Positions 1-8,446 of a DNA stretch of 64,000 nucleotides are shown here, piece by piece (position 1 is the first letter of the stretch; each line of letters begins with the position of its first letter). The notes below the pieces were generated by a model, which was not told the origin of the DNA, searched no databases, and worked only from the letters and a program-made list of their open reading frames with translations. A program made the position numbers and the translations under genes. Source of the stretch: Lewinellaceae bacterium (lineage in GTDB: Bacteria > Bacteroidota > Bacteroidia > Chitinophagales > Saprospiraceae); assembly GCA_020636355.1 (NCBI GenBank), contig JACJYB010000008.1, positions 83,501 through 147,500 of the forward strand, read 5' to 3'.

Positions 1-49
1 CGTTCGCTTTTGAGTTAACTATCACAACTTTAACCTATTAACAAAAGAA

Positions 50-586
50 ATGAACATGAAGAAATTTGCCTATCTATTTGCGTTGGCTCTGATGGCCTAC
101 CTCACACCAGTTCAAGCACAGGACAAACCGATGCCCAGCCCAACATCAAAAGTTGAACAGAAAGCTGGAACAACGGACATTACCATCGAGTATTCCCGCC
201 CAGGAGTTAAAGACCGTAAGGTCTTCGCTGCAGATGGTCTGGTACCTTATGGCAAGCTGTGGCGTACCGGCGCAAATGGTGCCACCAAAATTACCTTCAG
301 CAAAGATGTTATGGTAGAAGGTAAGTCATTGCCGGCAGGATCCTATGCCATCCTAACCAGCCCGACGGCGTCCGAGTGGACCGTTAATTTCTACAAATTC
401 AATGAAAGCGGTTTTAACGCTTACATGGAGAAAACGCCGGATTTAAGCGTTATGGTTAAGCCGGAAATGTTAAATCTCGCATGCGAAAGCTTTTTGATCA
501 CATTGAATGATTTGCGGGACGATTCAGCGACCCTGCAATTCATCTGGGACAAGACCGTCGTTCCGGTTAAACTGGGACTGAAATAA
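50..586 (+). CDS. DUF2911 family secreted protein
   Basis: A 178-residue protein of the Bacteroidota DUF2911 family, whose function is unknown. Residues 1-23 form a signal peptide ending in VQAQ, so it is probably periplasmic or secreted. The mature part carries the family pattern: SPTSKVEQKAG, then IEYSRPGVKDRKVF, then YGKLWRTGANGATKITFS, then GKSLPAGSYAI. The length fits the family. A second ATG two codons downstream (position 56) could equally be the start. The gene is followed at once by a strong terminator, so it is probably the last or only gene of its transcript. The family call is confident; no biochemical role is claimed. Confidence 0.9.
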   Translation: MNMKKFAYLFALALMAYLTPVQAQDKPMPSPTSKVEQKAGTTDITIEYSRPGVKDRKVFAADGLVPYGKLWRTGANGATKITFSKDVMVEGKSLPAGSYAILTSPTASEWTVNFYKFNESGFNAYMEKTPDLSVMVKPEMLNLACESFLITLNDLRDDSATLQFIWDKTVVPVKLGLK

Positions 587-612
587 AAATCGATTTTTTC
601 GAAATGAATAAT

Positions 613-656
613 CATTGGGCTACCGGATCCGTTTCCAGTAGCCCAATGTGTTTTTT
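613..656 (+). terminator. Rho-independent terminator after the DUF2911 gene
   Basis: An 11-bp perfect stem (613-623 CATTGGGCTAC with 638-648 GTAGCCCAATG) is followed by a T-rich tail with six consecutive T at 651-656. It lies 27 bases after the stop codon at 586. Confidence 0.9.
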
Positions 657-701
657 ATGACCTACCTTTCGGTGATAAACTGCAATTAATTCCCAGCCAT
701 T

Positions 702-1814
702 ATGATCCTTGGTTTTGATGCCAAACGTTTGTTTCACAACACCAGCGGATTGGGTAATTACAGCCGAACCCTACTGCGTGACTTAAGTGTTTACCACCCT
801 GAAAACAGTTACCATTTGTTTACCCCTTCGATGGCTAATCACCAGTGGGTACAGCCTTTTTTACAGCCTCCTTTCCAGTCACATTATCCGGAAAGAAAGA
901 CCTGGTGGTGGCGTTCATTTACCCTACCCTCCAGCTTTCCGCCCGATTTACAGGTTTACCATGGATTAAGCCACGAGCTGCCATTTACCATCCACCAGAG
1001 CAGCGTGAAAAAAATTGTAACCATTCACGATTTGATCTACCGGCATTTCCCCCAGGATTTTCCACTACCGGACCGGATCACCTACGAACGTAAAATACAG
1101 TATGCGCTTAAAACAGCCGACTATGTGGTCGCAATCAGCGAACATACCCGTCAGGATGTCCTGGCCCATTTTCCCGTCTCACCCGATCGAGTACGGGTCA
1201 TCCATCAATCCGTACTACCTCTATTCAGGGATGCCCCGTCGCCGGACCTGGTAGCAAAAGCCCGGCGACATTACCAGTTACCAGAAATGTATCTGCTTTA
1301 TGTCGGTGCCCTTTCCCACCGAAAAAATGCACTCCTGATGCTGCAGGCATTGTCGGCAAACCGGAATCTGGATATCCCCATGGTAATCGTAGGTAAAGGC
1401 AAGCACTACGAACACAAATGCAGAAAATATGTTTCTGATCATAAGTTGGATAATCGGGTCATCTGGTTGGGCCACGTAGCCCCTGATCAGGTCCCCCTTT
1501 TGATGAAGGGCGCATCAGCAGTGATCTACCCTTCCCTTTACGAGGGTTTTGGACTTCCGGTATTGGAGAGCATTATGTTGGATGTTCCGGTAGTAACTAC
1601 CCGGGAGAGTGCACTGACGGAAGCAGGGGGAGATCTGGCCTATTATATTAGTGGCAGAGATCCCGGAGAACTCGCTGAGGTAACCTTGAAAGCGGTGTCT
1701 TCAAACCGTACGGAAGATTATAACGAACGGAAATTGAGGCACTTGGCCCAATTTGATGCAGCTAAAGTAGCCGGTCAGTGGAGCCATCTTTACCAACAGG
1801 TAATTGACGATTAA
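702..1814 (+). CDS. Glycosyltransferase family 4 (GT-B fold)
   Basis: A 370-residue retaining GT-B glycosyltransferase of the family 1/4 type, likely cytoplasmic and transferring a sugar from a nucleotide-sugar donor to a glycan or lipid acceptor. The N-terminal domain has the acceptor-side loop GLGNYSRTLL (residues 16-25). The C-terminal donor domain has LSHRKN (204-209), the VIVGKGK strand (228-234) and the signature EGFGLPVLES (281-290), whose glutamate normally contacts the donor sugar. Donor and acceptor cannot be read from sequence. It stands alone between a terminator and ahcY. A TACCTTTC sequence about 40 bases upstream resembles a Bacteroidota -7 element. Confidence 0.88.
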   Translation: MILGFDAKRLFHNTSGLGNYSRTLLRDLSVYHPENSYHLFTPSMANHQWVQPFLQPPFQSHYPERKTWWWRSFTLPSSFPPDLQVYHGLSHELPFTIHQSSVKKIVTIHDLIYRHFPQDFPLPDRITYERKIQYALKTADYVVAISEHTRQDVLAHFPVSPDRVRVIHQSVLPLFRDAPSPDLVAKARRHYQLPEMYLLYVGALSHRKNALLMLQALSANRNLDIPMVIVGKGKHYEHKCRKYVSDHKLDNRVIWLGHVAPDQVPLLMKGASAVIYPSLYEGFGLPVLESIMLDVPVVTTRESALTEAGGDLAYYISGRDPGELAEVTLKAVSSNRTEDYNERKLRHLAQFDAAKVAGQWSHLYQQVIDD

Positions 1815-1875
1815 CTGCTGAACTTCGTATCTTGCGCCATCTTTGTTAAAAACCGTTGATATTAAAAAATATAAT

Positions 1876-3189
1876 ATGCAAACCGTAGAACAAAAACCGG
1901 CTTATAAAGTAAAAGACCTGACCCTGGCAAGTTGGGGTCGGAAAGAAATCGAGCTTGCCGAGGCGGAAATGCCCGGATTAATTTCACTTAGAGAAGAATT
2001 CGGAGCAAGTAAACCACTGACCGGGGCACGCATTGCCGGCTGTCTGCATATGACCATCCAGACAGCAGTACTCATCGAGACGCTGGTTGAGCTTGGTGCT
2101 GAGGTTAGCTGGTCATCCTGCAACATCTTCAGTACCCAGGATCATGCTGCAGCCGCTATTGCTGCGACCGGCATTCCTGTTTTTGCCTGGAAAGGTATGA
2201 CCGAGGAAGAATACGAATGGTGTATTGAACAGACCCTATTCGCTTTCAAGGATGGCAAACCGCTCAATATGATACTTGATGACGGAGGAGACCTGACCAA
2301 TATCGTTCTGGACCGCTATCCTGAACTGGTTCAACATATCCGGGGAATCAGTGAAGAAACCACCACAGGTGTCCATCGCCTCTATGAGCGCGAAAAGAAA
2401 GGAACCCTATCCATGCCTGCAATCAATGTCAACGACAGCGTCACCAAGTCAAAGTTTGATAACAAATACGGATGTCGCGAAAGTGCTGTGGATGCTATCC
2501 GCCGGGCTACCGACATTATGATGGCTGGTAAAGTAGCGGTTGTGGCAGGATACGGCGACGTCGGCAAAGGCACAGCAGCTTCCCTTCGTGGAGCCGGTTG
2601 CCGCGTTATTGTCACCGAAATCGACCCCATCTGTGCTTTGCAAGCAGCTATGGATGGCTATGAAGTAAAGAAAATGGTCAATGCCGCCCCGGAAGCCAAC
2701 ATCATCATCACCGCAACCGGTTGTAAAAAAGTGTTGGCTGAAGAGCATTTCCGTCTCCTGAAAGATAAGACCATCGTATGCAACATTGGCCATTTCGACA
2801 ATGAGCTGGATATGGCCTGGTTGAACAAAAACTACGGTAAAACAAAGGATACCATCAAACCGCAAGTTGACAAGTATACCATTGATGGAAATGACATTAT
2901 CGTATTGGCCGAAGGACGTCTGGTAAATCTGGGTTGCGCTACCGGCCACCCCAGTTTCGTTATGTCCAACTCCTTTACCAATCAGGTACTGGCTCAAATG
3001 GAGCTTTGGAATAACCACGATCAGTATGAAAACAAGGTATACACCCTTCCCAAGCACCTGGACGAGAAAGTAGCTAATCTGCATCTTGCCAAAATAGGTG
3101 TAGAGTTGGATGTACTTAGTACAGACCAGGCTGAATACATCGGAGTTACACCCGAAGGCCCCTTTAAGCCCGACTATTACCGCTATTGA
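1876..3189 (+). CDS. ahcY: Adenosylhomocysteinase
   Basis: A 437-residue S-adenosyl-L-homocysteine hydrolase: it splits SAH to adenosine and homocysteine, removing the inhibitory product of methyltransferases in the cytoplasm. The NAD-binding motif GYGDVGKG is at residues 225-232, the substrate-domain helix around LHMTIQTAVL is at 57-66, the conserved Lys/Asp pair lies in VTKSKFDNKYG (189-199), and the protein ends in the family's usual PDYYRY. I chose the ATG at 1876; an upstream in-frame TTG at 1843 adds 11 residues with no family similarity. CATCTTTG at 1838-1845 is one base off the TAnnTTTG -7 consensus and sits before this ATG, which supports the choice. A long hairpin follows the stop codon. 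Confidence 0.98.
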   Translation: MQTVEQKPAYKVKDLTLASWGRKEIELAEAEMPGLISLREEFGASKPLTGARIAGCLHMTIQTAVLIETLVELGAEVSWSSCNIFSTQDHAAAAIAATGIPVFAWKGMTEEEYEWCIEQTLFAFKDGKPLNMILDDGGDLTNIVLDRYPELVQHIRGISEETTTGVHRLYEREKKGTLSMPAINVNDSVTKSKFDNKYGCRESAVDAIRRATDIMMAGKVAVVAGYGDVGKGTAASLRGAGCRVIVTEIDPICALQAAMDGYEVKKMVNAAPEANIIITATGCKKVLAEEHFRLLKDKTIVCNIGHFDNELDMAWLNKNYGKTKDTIKPQVDKYTIDGNDIIVLAEGRLVNLGCATGHPSFVMSNSFTNQVLAQMELWNNHDQYENKVYTLPKHLDEKVANLHLAKIGVELDVLSTDQAEYIGVTPEGPFKPDYYRY

Positions 3190-3201
3190 AAAGCTTTCAA
3201 G

Positions 3202-3241
3202 CCGGCGAAACCAGAGCAATGCCAGTTCCTGGTTTCGCCGG
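3202..3241 (+). terminator. 13-bp hairpin after ahcY (terminator or attenuator)
   Basis: A perfect 13-bp stem (3202-3214 with 3229-3241) encloses a 14-base loop, 12 bases after the ahcY stop. The tail is TCTTCATATTTTG rather than a clean T-run, so it may slow polymerase or protect a 3' end rather than fully terminate. The hupE-like gene begins 26 bases later. Confidence 0.65.
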
Positions 3242-3267
3242 TCTTCATATTTTGAAATGGAATTCGT

Positions 3268-3867
3268 GTGGAAAGTGCTTTCTTGTTTTACCTACGATTA
3301 GGTCTTGATCACATCGCGGATGTCCATGCCTACGACCACATTGTTTTTATTGTTGCGCTTTGCGCCATATACAGCCTGAATCAGTGGAGGCAAGTTGCCA
3401 TTCTGGTAACCGCCTTTACCATTGGTCACTCCATTACCCTGGCATTGGCAGCCCTCAGCGTTATCAAGGTCCCCAGCGCGTTGATCGAGTTTCTAATCCC
3501 GGTTACCATATTTATTACCAGTGCTTACAATATTGCCAGAAAGCCAAGCACCCAGGACAATCACCGGATCACTCTTAACTATTTTATGGCCTTGTTTTTC
3601 GGACTCATACATGGCATGGGATTTTCCAACTACTTCAGAAGCCTGATGGGCCGGGAGGAAAGTGTGGTCAAACCATTATTCGCCTTTAACCTCGGCATTG
3701 AAGCAGGTCAATTGATGATCGTCAGTGTCATCCTGCTCTTGTCTTATCTATTCCTCAACCGCCTGCAGGTAAACAAAAAGGACTGGACGCAGGTGATCTC
3801 CGGGGCAACGGCAGGCATTGCTTTTATTCTGATGTTGGAAACCTTTGAAGCTTTAATAGGAAACTAA
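3268..3867 (+). CDS. HupE/UreJ-like integral membrane protein
   Basis: A 199-residue polytopic inner-membrane protein resembling the HupE/UreJ family, whose members are proposed nickel or cobalt permeases or accessory proteins. The start GLDHIADVHAYDHIVFIVAL, with its HxxD/HAYDH histidines in the first helix, and the later HGMGFSNYF and FNLGIEAGQ segments are typical. About six hydrophobic segments can be seen. The start is a GTG; no in-frame ATG gives a sensible N-terminus, and the family normally begins only a few residues before the first LGLxH element. Transport of a particular metal is not shown. The next gene follows 27 bases downstream and could be cotranscribed. Confidence 0.8.
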   Translation: MESAFLFYLRLGLDHIADVHAYDHIVFIVALCAIYSLNQWRQVAILVTAFTIGHSITLALAALSVIKVPSALIEFLIPVTIFITSAYNIARKPSTQDNHRITLNYFMALFFGLIHGMGFSNYFRSLMGREESVVKPLFAFNLGIEAGQLMIVSVILLLSYLFLNRLQVNKKDWTQVISGATAGIAFILMLETFEALIGN

Positions 3868-3894
3868 TTTTTAAGTGGGAAACTTAATAGGTAT

Positions 3895-4419
3895 ATGAAC
3901 TTGCCTTTACTATTAATCGGTGTCATCGCCGGATGGTGGATTCCGGGTGAATTTTCCGAGGCGACCTTCCACGATCTGCACATTTCCAAGACTGAATTGG
4001 CTTATAATCCGGAGGATCAAGCCATTCAAATGAGTCTCCACATCTTTACAGACGATTTGGAGCGGGGCATCGAGGCCATGAATGGCGCTACAGATCTGAA
4101 GATCTCCACCGAACATGAAAAGGAGGAGGCTACCCAGTGGATTTACGATTATCTGTCTACCCACCTCCAGCTCACGATAGACGGTGAGCGACGAGCTTTC
4201 GACTGGGTAGGCAAAGAGCCCACCCCGGACTACCAGGCTGTATGGATTTACCTGGAAATTCCCGGGATCCCCGCCGTACAGGATTTAGAAGTACGTTATG
4301 ATGTGTTGATGGAGTTGTACGATGACCAGCGCAATATTCTGATGGTCATGGATCCGCAGGGCAAACGCACCTATCATTTATTTGAACCGAAACAAAAGAC
4401 GGTCGAAATCCATTTTTGA
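3895..4419 (+). CDS. DUF6702 family protein
   Basis: A 174-residue protein resembling the Bacteroidota DUF6702 family of unknown function. A short hydrophobic N-terminus (residues 1-15, LPLLLIGVIAGWWIP) suggests export. The family features are HDLHISKTELAYNPEDQAIQMSL near the N-terminus, a DDLERGIE segment and an aromatic-rich central sheet with QAVWIYLEIPG. It lies between the HupE-like gene and yidD, and only one base separates its stop from the yidD ATG. This family and HupE-like proteins both deal with envelope or membrane functions, but I infer no specific partnership. Confidence 0.75.
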   Translation: MNLPLLLIGVIAGWWIPGEFSEATFHDLHISKTELAYNPEDQAIQMSLHIFTDDLERGIEAMNGATDLKISTEHEKEEATQWIYDYLSTHLQLTIDGERRAFDWVGKEPTPDYQAVWIYLEIPGIPAVQDLEVRYDVLMELYDDQRNILMVMDPQGKRTYHLFEPKQKTVEIHF

Positions 4420-4420
4420 C

Positions 4421-4699
4421 ATGTTTAAGAAAATATTCATATTCCCTATCCGCATGTATCAATTGCTGATATCTCCCTGGCTGGGTCAAAACTGCAGGTA
4501 TACGCCTACGTGTTCTCATTATGCCGTGGAGGCCATTCAGGAGTGGGGTGTATTTAAAGGCATCTGGCTAGGGATGAAGCGGATATCGAGGTGTCATCCA
4601 TGGGGTGGTCACGGGTATGACCCGGTACCAAAAAAAGAAGGTGCAGCTACTTCAAGCCGCACCTTTAACGCCCAAAGAGATGATGATAACCGCTTATAA
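4421..4699 (+). CDS. yidD: YidD membrane protein insertion efficiency factor
   Basis: A 92-residue YidD protein, a small membrane-associated factor thought to help YidC insert inner-membrane proteins. It shows the family core: YQLLISPWLGQNCRYTPTCS, followed by HYAVEAIQEWG, then a KRISRCHPWGGHGYDPVP block, with the three conserved cysteines. The ATG at 4421, one base after the upstream stop, gives the normal N-terminus (FKKIFIFPIRMYQ). An in-frame TTG at 4382 would add 13 unrelated residues. Its 3' end contains, on the opposite strand, the likely terminator of the convergent sigma-factor gene. Confidence 0.95.
   Translation: MFKKIFIFPIRMYQLLISPWLGQNCRYTPTCSHYAVEAIQEWGVFKGIWLGMKRISRCHPWGGHGYDPVPKKEGAATSSRTFNAQRDDDNRL
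4629..4665 (-). terminator. Terminator of the sigma-factor gene, inside the yidD 3' end
   Basis: The stem AAGGTGC (4638-4644) pairs with GCACCTT (4659-4665). Read on the minus strand it is followed by CTTTTTTT, the complement of the A-run at 4630-4637. The plus strand lacks a T-run, so it points to termination of minus-strand transcripts from the sigma gene, whose stop is at 4734. Confidence 0.75.
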
Positions 4700-4733
4700 A
4701 AGTGCTAGGGTTATTTCATTTATCTGCACCTCC

Positions 4734-5300
4734 TTACTGGAGGATCAGTTCTTTTTCTTCGATCAACTTCCGCAGGTTGATCAGTGCATAGCGCATCCGG
4801 CCCAAGGCTGTGTTGATGCTTACCCGGGTCAGTGAGGCGATTTCCTTAAAACTCATGTCAGCATAGTGGCGTAAGATGACCACTTCCCTTTGCTCATCAG
4901 GTAACAGATCGATCAACTTACGCACCTTATCATTGGTCTGCGTCTGGATCATGCTCTGTTCCATGTTGGAATCGCTTGCAGGTATTACGTCAAAAATGTC
5001 AAATTCGTCTGACAGTGAAACATTGGTTCTCCGCTTGGATCTTCTGAATTGATCCACGCACATGTTGTACGAGATACGCATTGCCCACTGCAGGAATTTA
5101 CCTTCGTGGTTGTATTTACCTCTACGAATGGTATCAATGATCTTGATAAACACTTCCTGAAAGATATCTTCGGCTTGCTCAGAATCTTTCACGAACAGGT
5201 AAATCGACGTGTAAATTTTGGTCTTGTGTCGGTTGAGTAGCGTTTCGAAAGCCTTCTCATCACCCTCTAGGTAGCAATTAATCAATTCTTGATCACTCAT
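4734..5300 (-). CDS. Sigma-70 family (ECF-like) RNA polymerase sigma factor
   Basis: A 188-residue sigma factor with only regions 2 and 4. Region 2 runs from about residue 10 to 90 (DEKAFETLLNRHKTKIYTSI, then EDIFQEVFIKIIDTI, then WAMRISYNMCVDQFRR). Region 4 is near the C-terminus, with LPDEQREVVILRHYADMSFKEIA and a recognition helix in VSINTALGRMRYAL. It matches a widely kept Bacteroidota sigma-factor type starting MSDQELI, so I start at 5300; an ATG at 5342 would add 14 residues. No anti-sigma factor gene is adjacent. It is convergent with yidD and divergent from uvrA, with 283 bases before uvrA. Confidence 0.9.
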   Translation of the reverse strand: MSDQELINCYLEGDEKAFETLLNRHKTKIYTSIYLFVKDSEQAEDIFQEVFIKIIDTIRRGKYNHEGKFLQWAMRISYNMCVDQFRRSKRRTNVSLSDEFDIFDVIPASDSNMEQSMIQTQTNDKVRKLIDLLPDEQREVVILRHYADMSFKEIASLTRVSINTALGRMRYALINLRKLIEEKELILQ

Positions 5301-5583
5301 CGGTAATACCCTCATAACTAAAATCTTTTGGTCGGTTATCAATCAGAAATTTTAGCGTAAAGGTATTAGTCGATACTTACTACGTTTTGTGATATAATTA
5401 AGACTTTCGCACCAAATATATGAAAGTTTGGCAATAGTAACCGTGCTCGTGTAAATTTTTTTAAACTTTCCCGGCGATTACTGGGTTTGCTTGCATGAAC
5501 CCAATTACTAATTCTATCTTAGCTCATTGGCTTCACCTTTCAAATACTTATAATATAAGTCATCAAAAACCGGTCCAATTTTC
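5301..5583. other. Divergent intergenic region between the sigma factor and uvrA
   Basis: About 280 AT-rich bases that must hold both promoters. TATCTTAG at about 5515-5522 loosely resembles the Bacteroidota -7 box on the uvrA side. I see no confident operator, RNA gene or terminator. Confidence 0.5.
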
Positions 5584-8427
5584 ATGAAACCGCATCTACT
5601 GGAGGAAACTTTTTTGGTTACTGACATCGAATCACCCCAGGAAATCCACATCAAAGGCGCGCGATCCAACAACCTTAAGGACATTGAAGTACGCATACCC
5701 AAGGATCTTCTGGTGGTTGTCACCGGCATGTCGGGCTCTGGAAAGAGCTCCCTCATCATGGATACCCTCTATGCTGAAGGGCAAAGGCGCTACGTCGAAA
5801 GTCTTTCTTCTTACGCGCGACAGTTTATGATGCGTATGAAAAAGCCCGATGTAGATTACATCAAGGGAATCTGTCCGGCCATCGCCATCGAACAACGGGT
5901 AAGTACACAGAATCCCCGCTCGACCGTGGGCACAATGACTGAGATTTACGATTACTTGCGTTTGTTGTTTGCCAGAATCGGCAAAACCTATTCCCCGGTA
6001 ACCGGTGAAGAGGTTAAAAAACATCAGGTTTCCGATGTGGTTGATTTTATTCTTGAACAACCTGAGGAGACCAGGGTAGTGATCCTGGCACCTCTGCAAA
6101 ACAAGTACCTGGATCGTACGCTGCGTCATGAGCTATCCCTCCTGATGCAAAAAGGCTTCACCCGTATTTACCATCAGGATGAGATTCTTCGTGTAGATCA
6201 GTTTCTGGAAGAATCCCTTGAAGAGCTCGATCTAACCCTTGGAGCCATCGAACCTCAGGAATACATGATCCTTGTTGACCGGATTGTCGTGAAATATGGG
6301 GACGATGATTTGAACAGCCGGCTAGCTGACTCCATTCAAACGGCATTTTACGAAAGTGAGGGCGATTGCTGGATTAAAATTGAAGATACCATCCACCCGT
6401 TTAACAACCGATTTGAACTGGACGGAGATTCGTTTCTTGAGCCTACCCCTCAATTGTTCAATTATAACAACAGTTATGGAGCCTGCCCAACGTGTGAAGG
6501 ATACGGCAAGGTCATGGGCATCGATGAAGAGAAGGTCATACCCGATCCTTCAAAATCAGTGTACGAAGGAGCCGTAGCTTGTTGGTCCGGGGAGAAATCT
6601 TCACGTTGGCTGGACCGCTTTATCGATCACGTTGATGATGACTTTCCCATCCACCGTCCTTACCAGGATCTGACGGCTAAACAAAAAGAATTGTTATGGG
6701 ATGGTAATACCCGCGTCCAGGGAATCCGGGACTTTTTCCAGGAATTGGAAGACAATCTGTATAAAATTCAAAATCGGGTGTTGCTTGCACGTTACCGGGG
6801 TAAGACCACTTGCTATACCTGCAAAGGCGCCCGTCTGCGCAAAGAAGCCCTGTACATACTGGTGGCCGGGAAAAACATCCACGATCTGGTCATGATGCCC
6901 ATCGATCAATTACTGGCTTTTTTCACTGGGCATACCTGGTTTGACCGTGAAATAAAGATTGCCCGACGCATATTGTTTGAAGTTGAAAGCAGATTGCGGA
7001 TCATGGATCAGATCGGCCTGGGTTATCTAACCCTGGACCGGCTGGCGGCTACTTTGAGTGGCGGGGAGACCCAACGCATCCACCTCACCAGAACATTGGG
7101 AAGTAACTTGACCAATTCATTGTATATCCTGGATGAGCCCAGTATCGGACTGCATCCCAAGGACACCGAAAAACTGGTGGAAGTCCTAAAATCCCTCCGC
7201 GATCTTGAGAATACGGTCGTCGTGGTGGAACATGAGGAAGAAGTTATCCGGAATGCGGACTACATCCTTGACATCGGACCGGAAGCGGGCATTCATGGCG
7301 GCGAAGTCGTGTTCGCCGGACGATACGCGGATTTTCTAACGAAGGCACCCGATAGCCTGACGGCACAATACTTAACAGGGACAAGACAGATCGAACTGCC
7401 TGACCGGAGACGTTATTCCGCCAACAAAATCACCATAAAGGGTGCCCGGCATCACAACCTGAAAAACATCGATGTAACCATCCCGTTACAAAGTCTTACT
7501 GTTGTCAGCGGTGTGTCCGGTTCCGGAAAAACAACCCTGATCAAACACATCCTGCATCCCGCACTGGTCCGGCAATTTGGTGAACCAATACCGACCAGTC
7601 CGGGCCGGCATGGAAGCATTGAAGGAGATCTCCAGACCATACACCAGGTAGAATTGATCAATCAAAATCCCATCGGCAAATCTTCCCGGTCCAATCCTAT
7701 CACTTACGTCAAAGCCTACGACTCCATCCGAAACCTGATGTCCAAGCAACCGCTATCCAAAATGCGGGGATTTAAACCAGGTCATTTTTCCTTTAATACG
7801 GATGGTGGTCGCTGCGATACCTGCAAAGGAGAAGGGGAAATCATCGTTGAAATGCAATTTCTGGCTGATGTGCGCCTTACTTGTGAAGATTGCAAAGGCA
7901 AACGATTCAAGCAGGAAGTACTCGATGTGGAATACAAGGGGAAAAATATCTATGACATACTTGAATTGAGTATTGAAGAGGCATTGTCTTTCTTCTCCTC
8001 ACAGAAAGATATTGTCAACAAAATCCAGCCGCTCGCTGACGTGGGATTGGGTTATGTAAAGCTTGGTCAATCATCCAGTACTTTATCCGGTGGTGAAGCT
8101 CAACGGGTTAAACTGGCCTCCTACCTGAATAAAGATCAGTCCAATCAGTCCATCCTTTTCATTTTTGACGAACCGACGACCGGTTTGCATTTTCATGACA
8201 TCAACAAATTATTATACGCTTTAAATGCTTTGGTTGAAAATGGACATACCGTCGTGGTGGTGGAACACAACCTTGAAGTCATTAAAACGGCAGACTGGCT
8301 GATCGACCTGGGGCCAGACGGTGGTATTGATGGTGGTTATCTGGTCTATCAAGGCACCCCGGAAGGGATTTTGGAAGTGCCGTCGTCACACACAGGCAGA
8401 TTTCTCAGAGAAAAGCTGCTATCTTAA
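5584..8427 (+). CDS. uvrA: Excinuclease ABC subunit A
   Basis: A 947-residue UvrA, the ATP-dependent damage sensor of nucleotide-excision repair that loads UvrB onto DNA. Both ABC modules are complete. Walker A GMSGSGKSS is at residues 48-56, the first signature TLSGGETQRIHL is followed by the Walker B stretch YILDEPSIGLHP, a second Walker A (GVSGSGKTTL) begins the C-terminal half, and STLSGGEAQRVKLA with FIFDEPTTGLHF ends it. The zinc-finger cysteines CPTCEG, CYTCKG, CDTCKG and CEDCKG are present. The length is normal (about 940). The gene stands alone in its promoter region; the next gene begins 19 bases after its stop and could be read through. Confidence 0.98.
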   Translation: MKPHLLEETFLVTDIESPQEIHIKGARSNNLKDIEVRIPKDLLVVVTGMSGSGKSSLIMDTLYAEGQRRYVESLSSYARQFMMRMKKPDVDYIKGICPAIAIEQRVSTQNPRSTVGTMTEIYDYLRLLFARIGKTYSPVTGEEVKKHQVSDVVDFILEQPEETRVVILAPLQNKYLDRTLRHELSLLMQKGFTRIYHQDEILRVDQFLEESLEELDLTLGAIEPQEYMILVDRIVVKYGDDDLNSRLADSIQTAFYESEGDCWIKIEDTIHPFNNRFELDGDSFLEPTPQLFNYNNSYGACPTCEGYGKVMGIDEEKVIPDPSKSVYEGAVACWSGEKSSRWLDRFIDHVDDDFPIHRPYQDLTAKQKELLWDGNTRVQGIRDFFQELEDNLYKIQNRVLLARYRGKTTCYTCKGARLRKEALYILVAGKNIHDLVMMPIDQLLAFFTGHTWFDREIKIARRILFEVESRLRIMDQIGLGYLTLDRLAATLSGGETQRIHLTRTLGSNLTNSLYILDEPSIGLHPKDTEKLVEVLKSLRDLENTVVVVEHEEEVIRNADYILDIGPEAGIHGGEVVFAGRYADFLTKAPDSLTAQYLTGTRQIELPDRRRYSANKITIKGARHHNLKNIDVTIPLQSLTVVSGVSGSGKTTLIKHILHPALVRQFGEPIPTSPGRHGSIEGDLQTIHQVELINQNPIGKSSRSNPITYVKAYDSIRNLMSKQPLSKMRGFKPGHFSFNTDGGRCDTCKGEGEIIVEMQFLADVRLTCEDCKGKRFKQEVLDVEYKGKNIYDILELSIEEALSFFSSQKDIVNKIQPLADVGLGYVKLGQSSSTLSGGEAQRVKLASYLNKDQSNQSILFIFDEPTTGLHFHDINKLLYALNALVENGHTVVVVEHNLEVIKTADWLIDLGPDGGIDGGYLVYQGTPEGILEVPSSHTGRFLREKLLS

Positions 8428-8446
8428 TCAACAAATTTCTTCAGAC

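Noticed and set aside
2449..3219. Long open frame of 256 residues antisense to ahcY
   Set aside because: The composition follows from the codon use of ahcY, which is a sure gene; no family signal or ribosome site.
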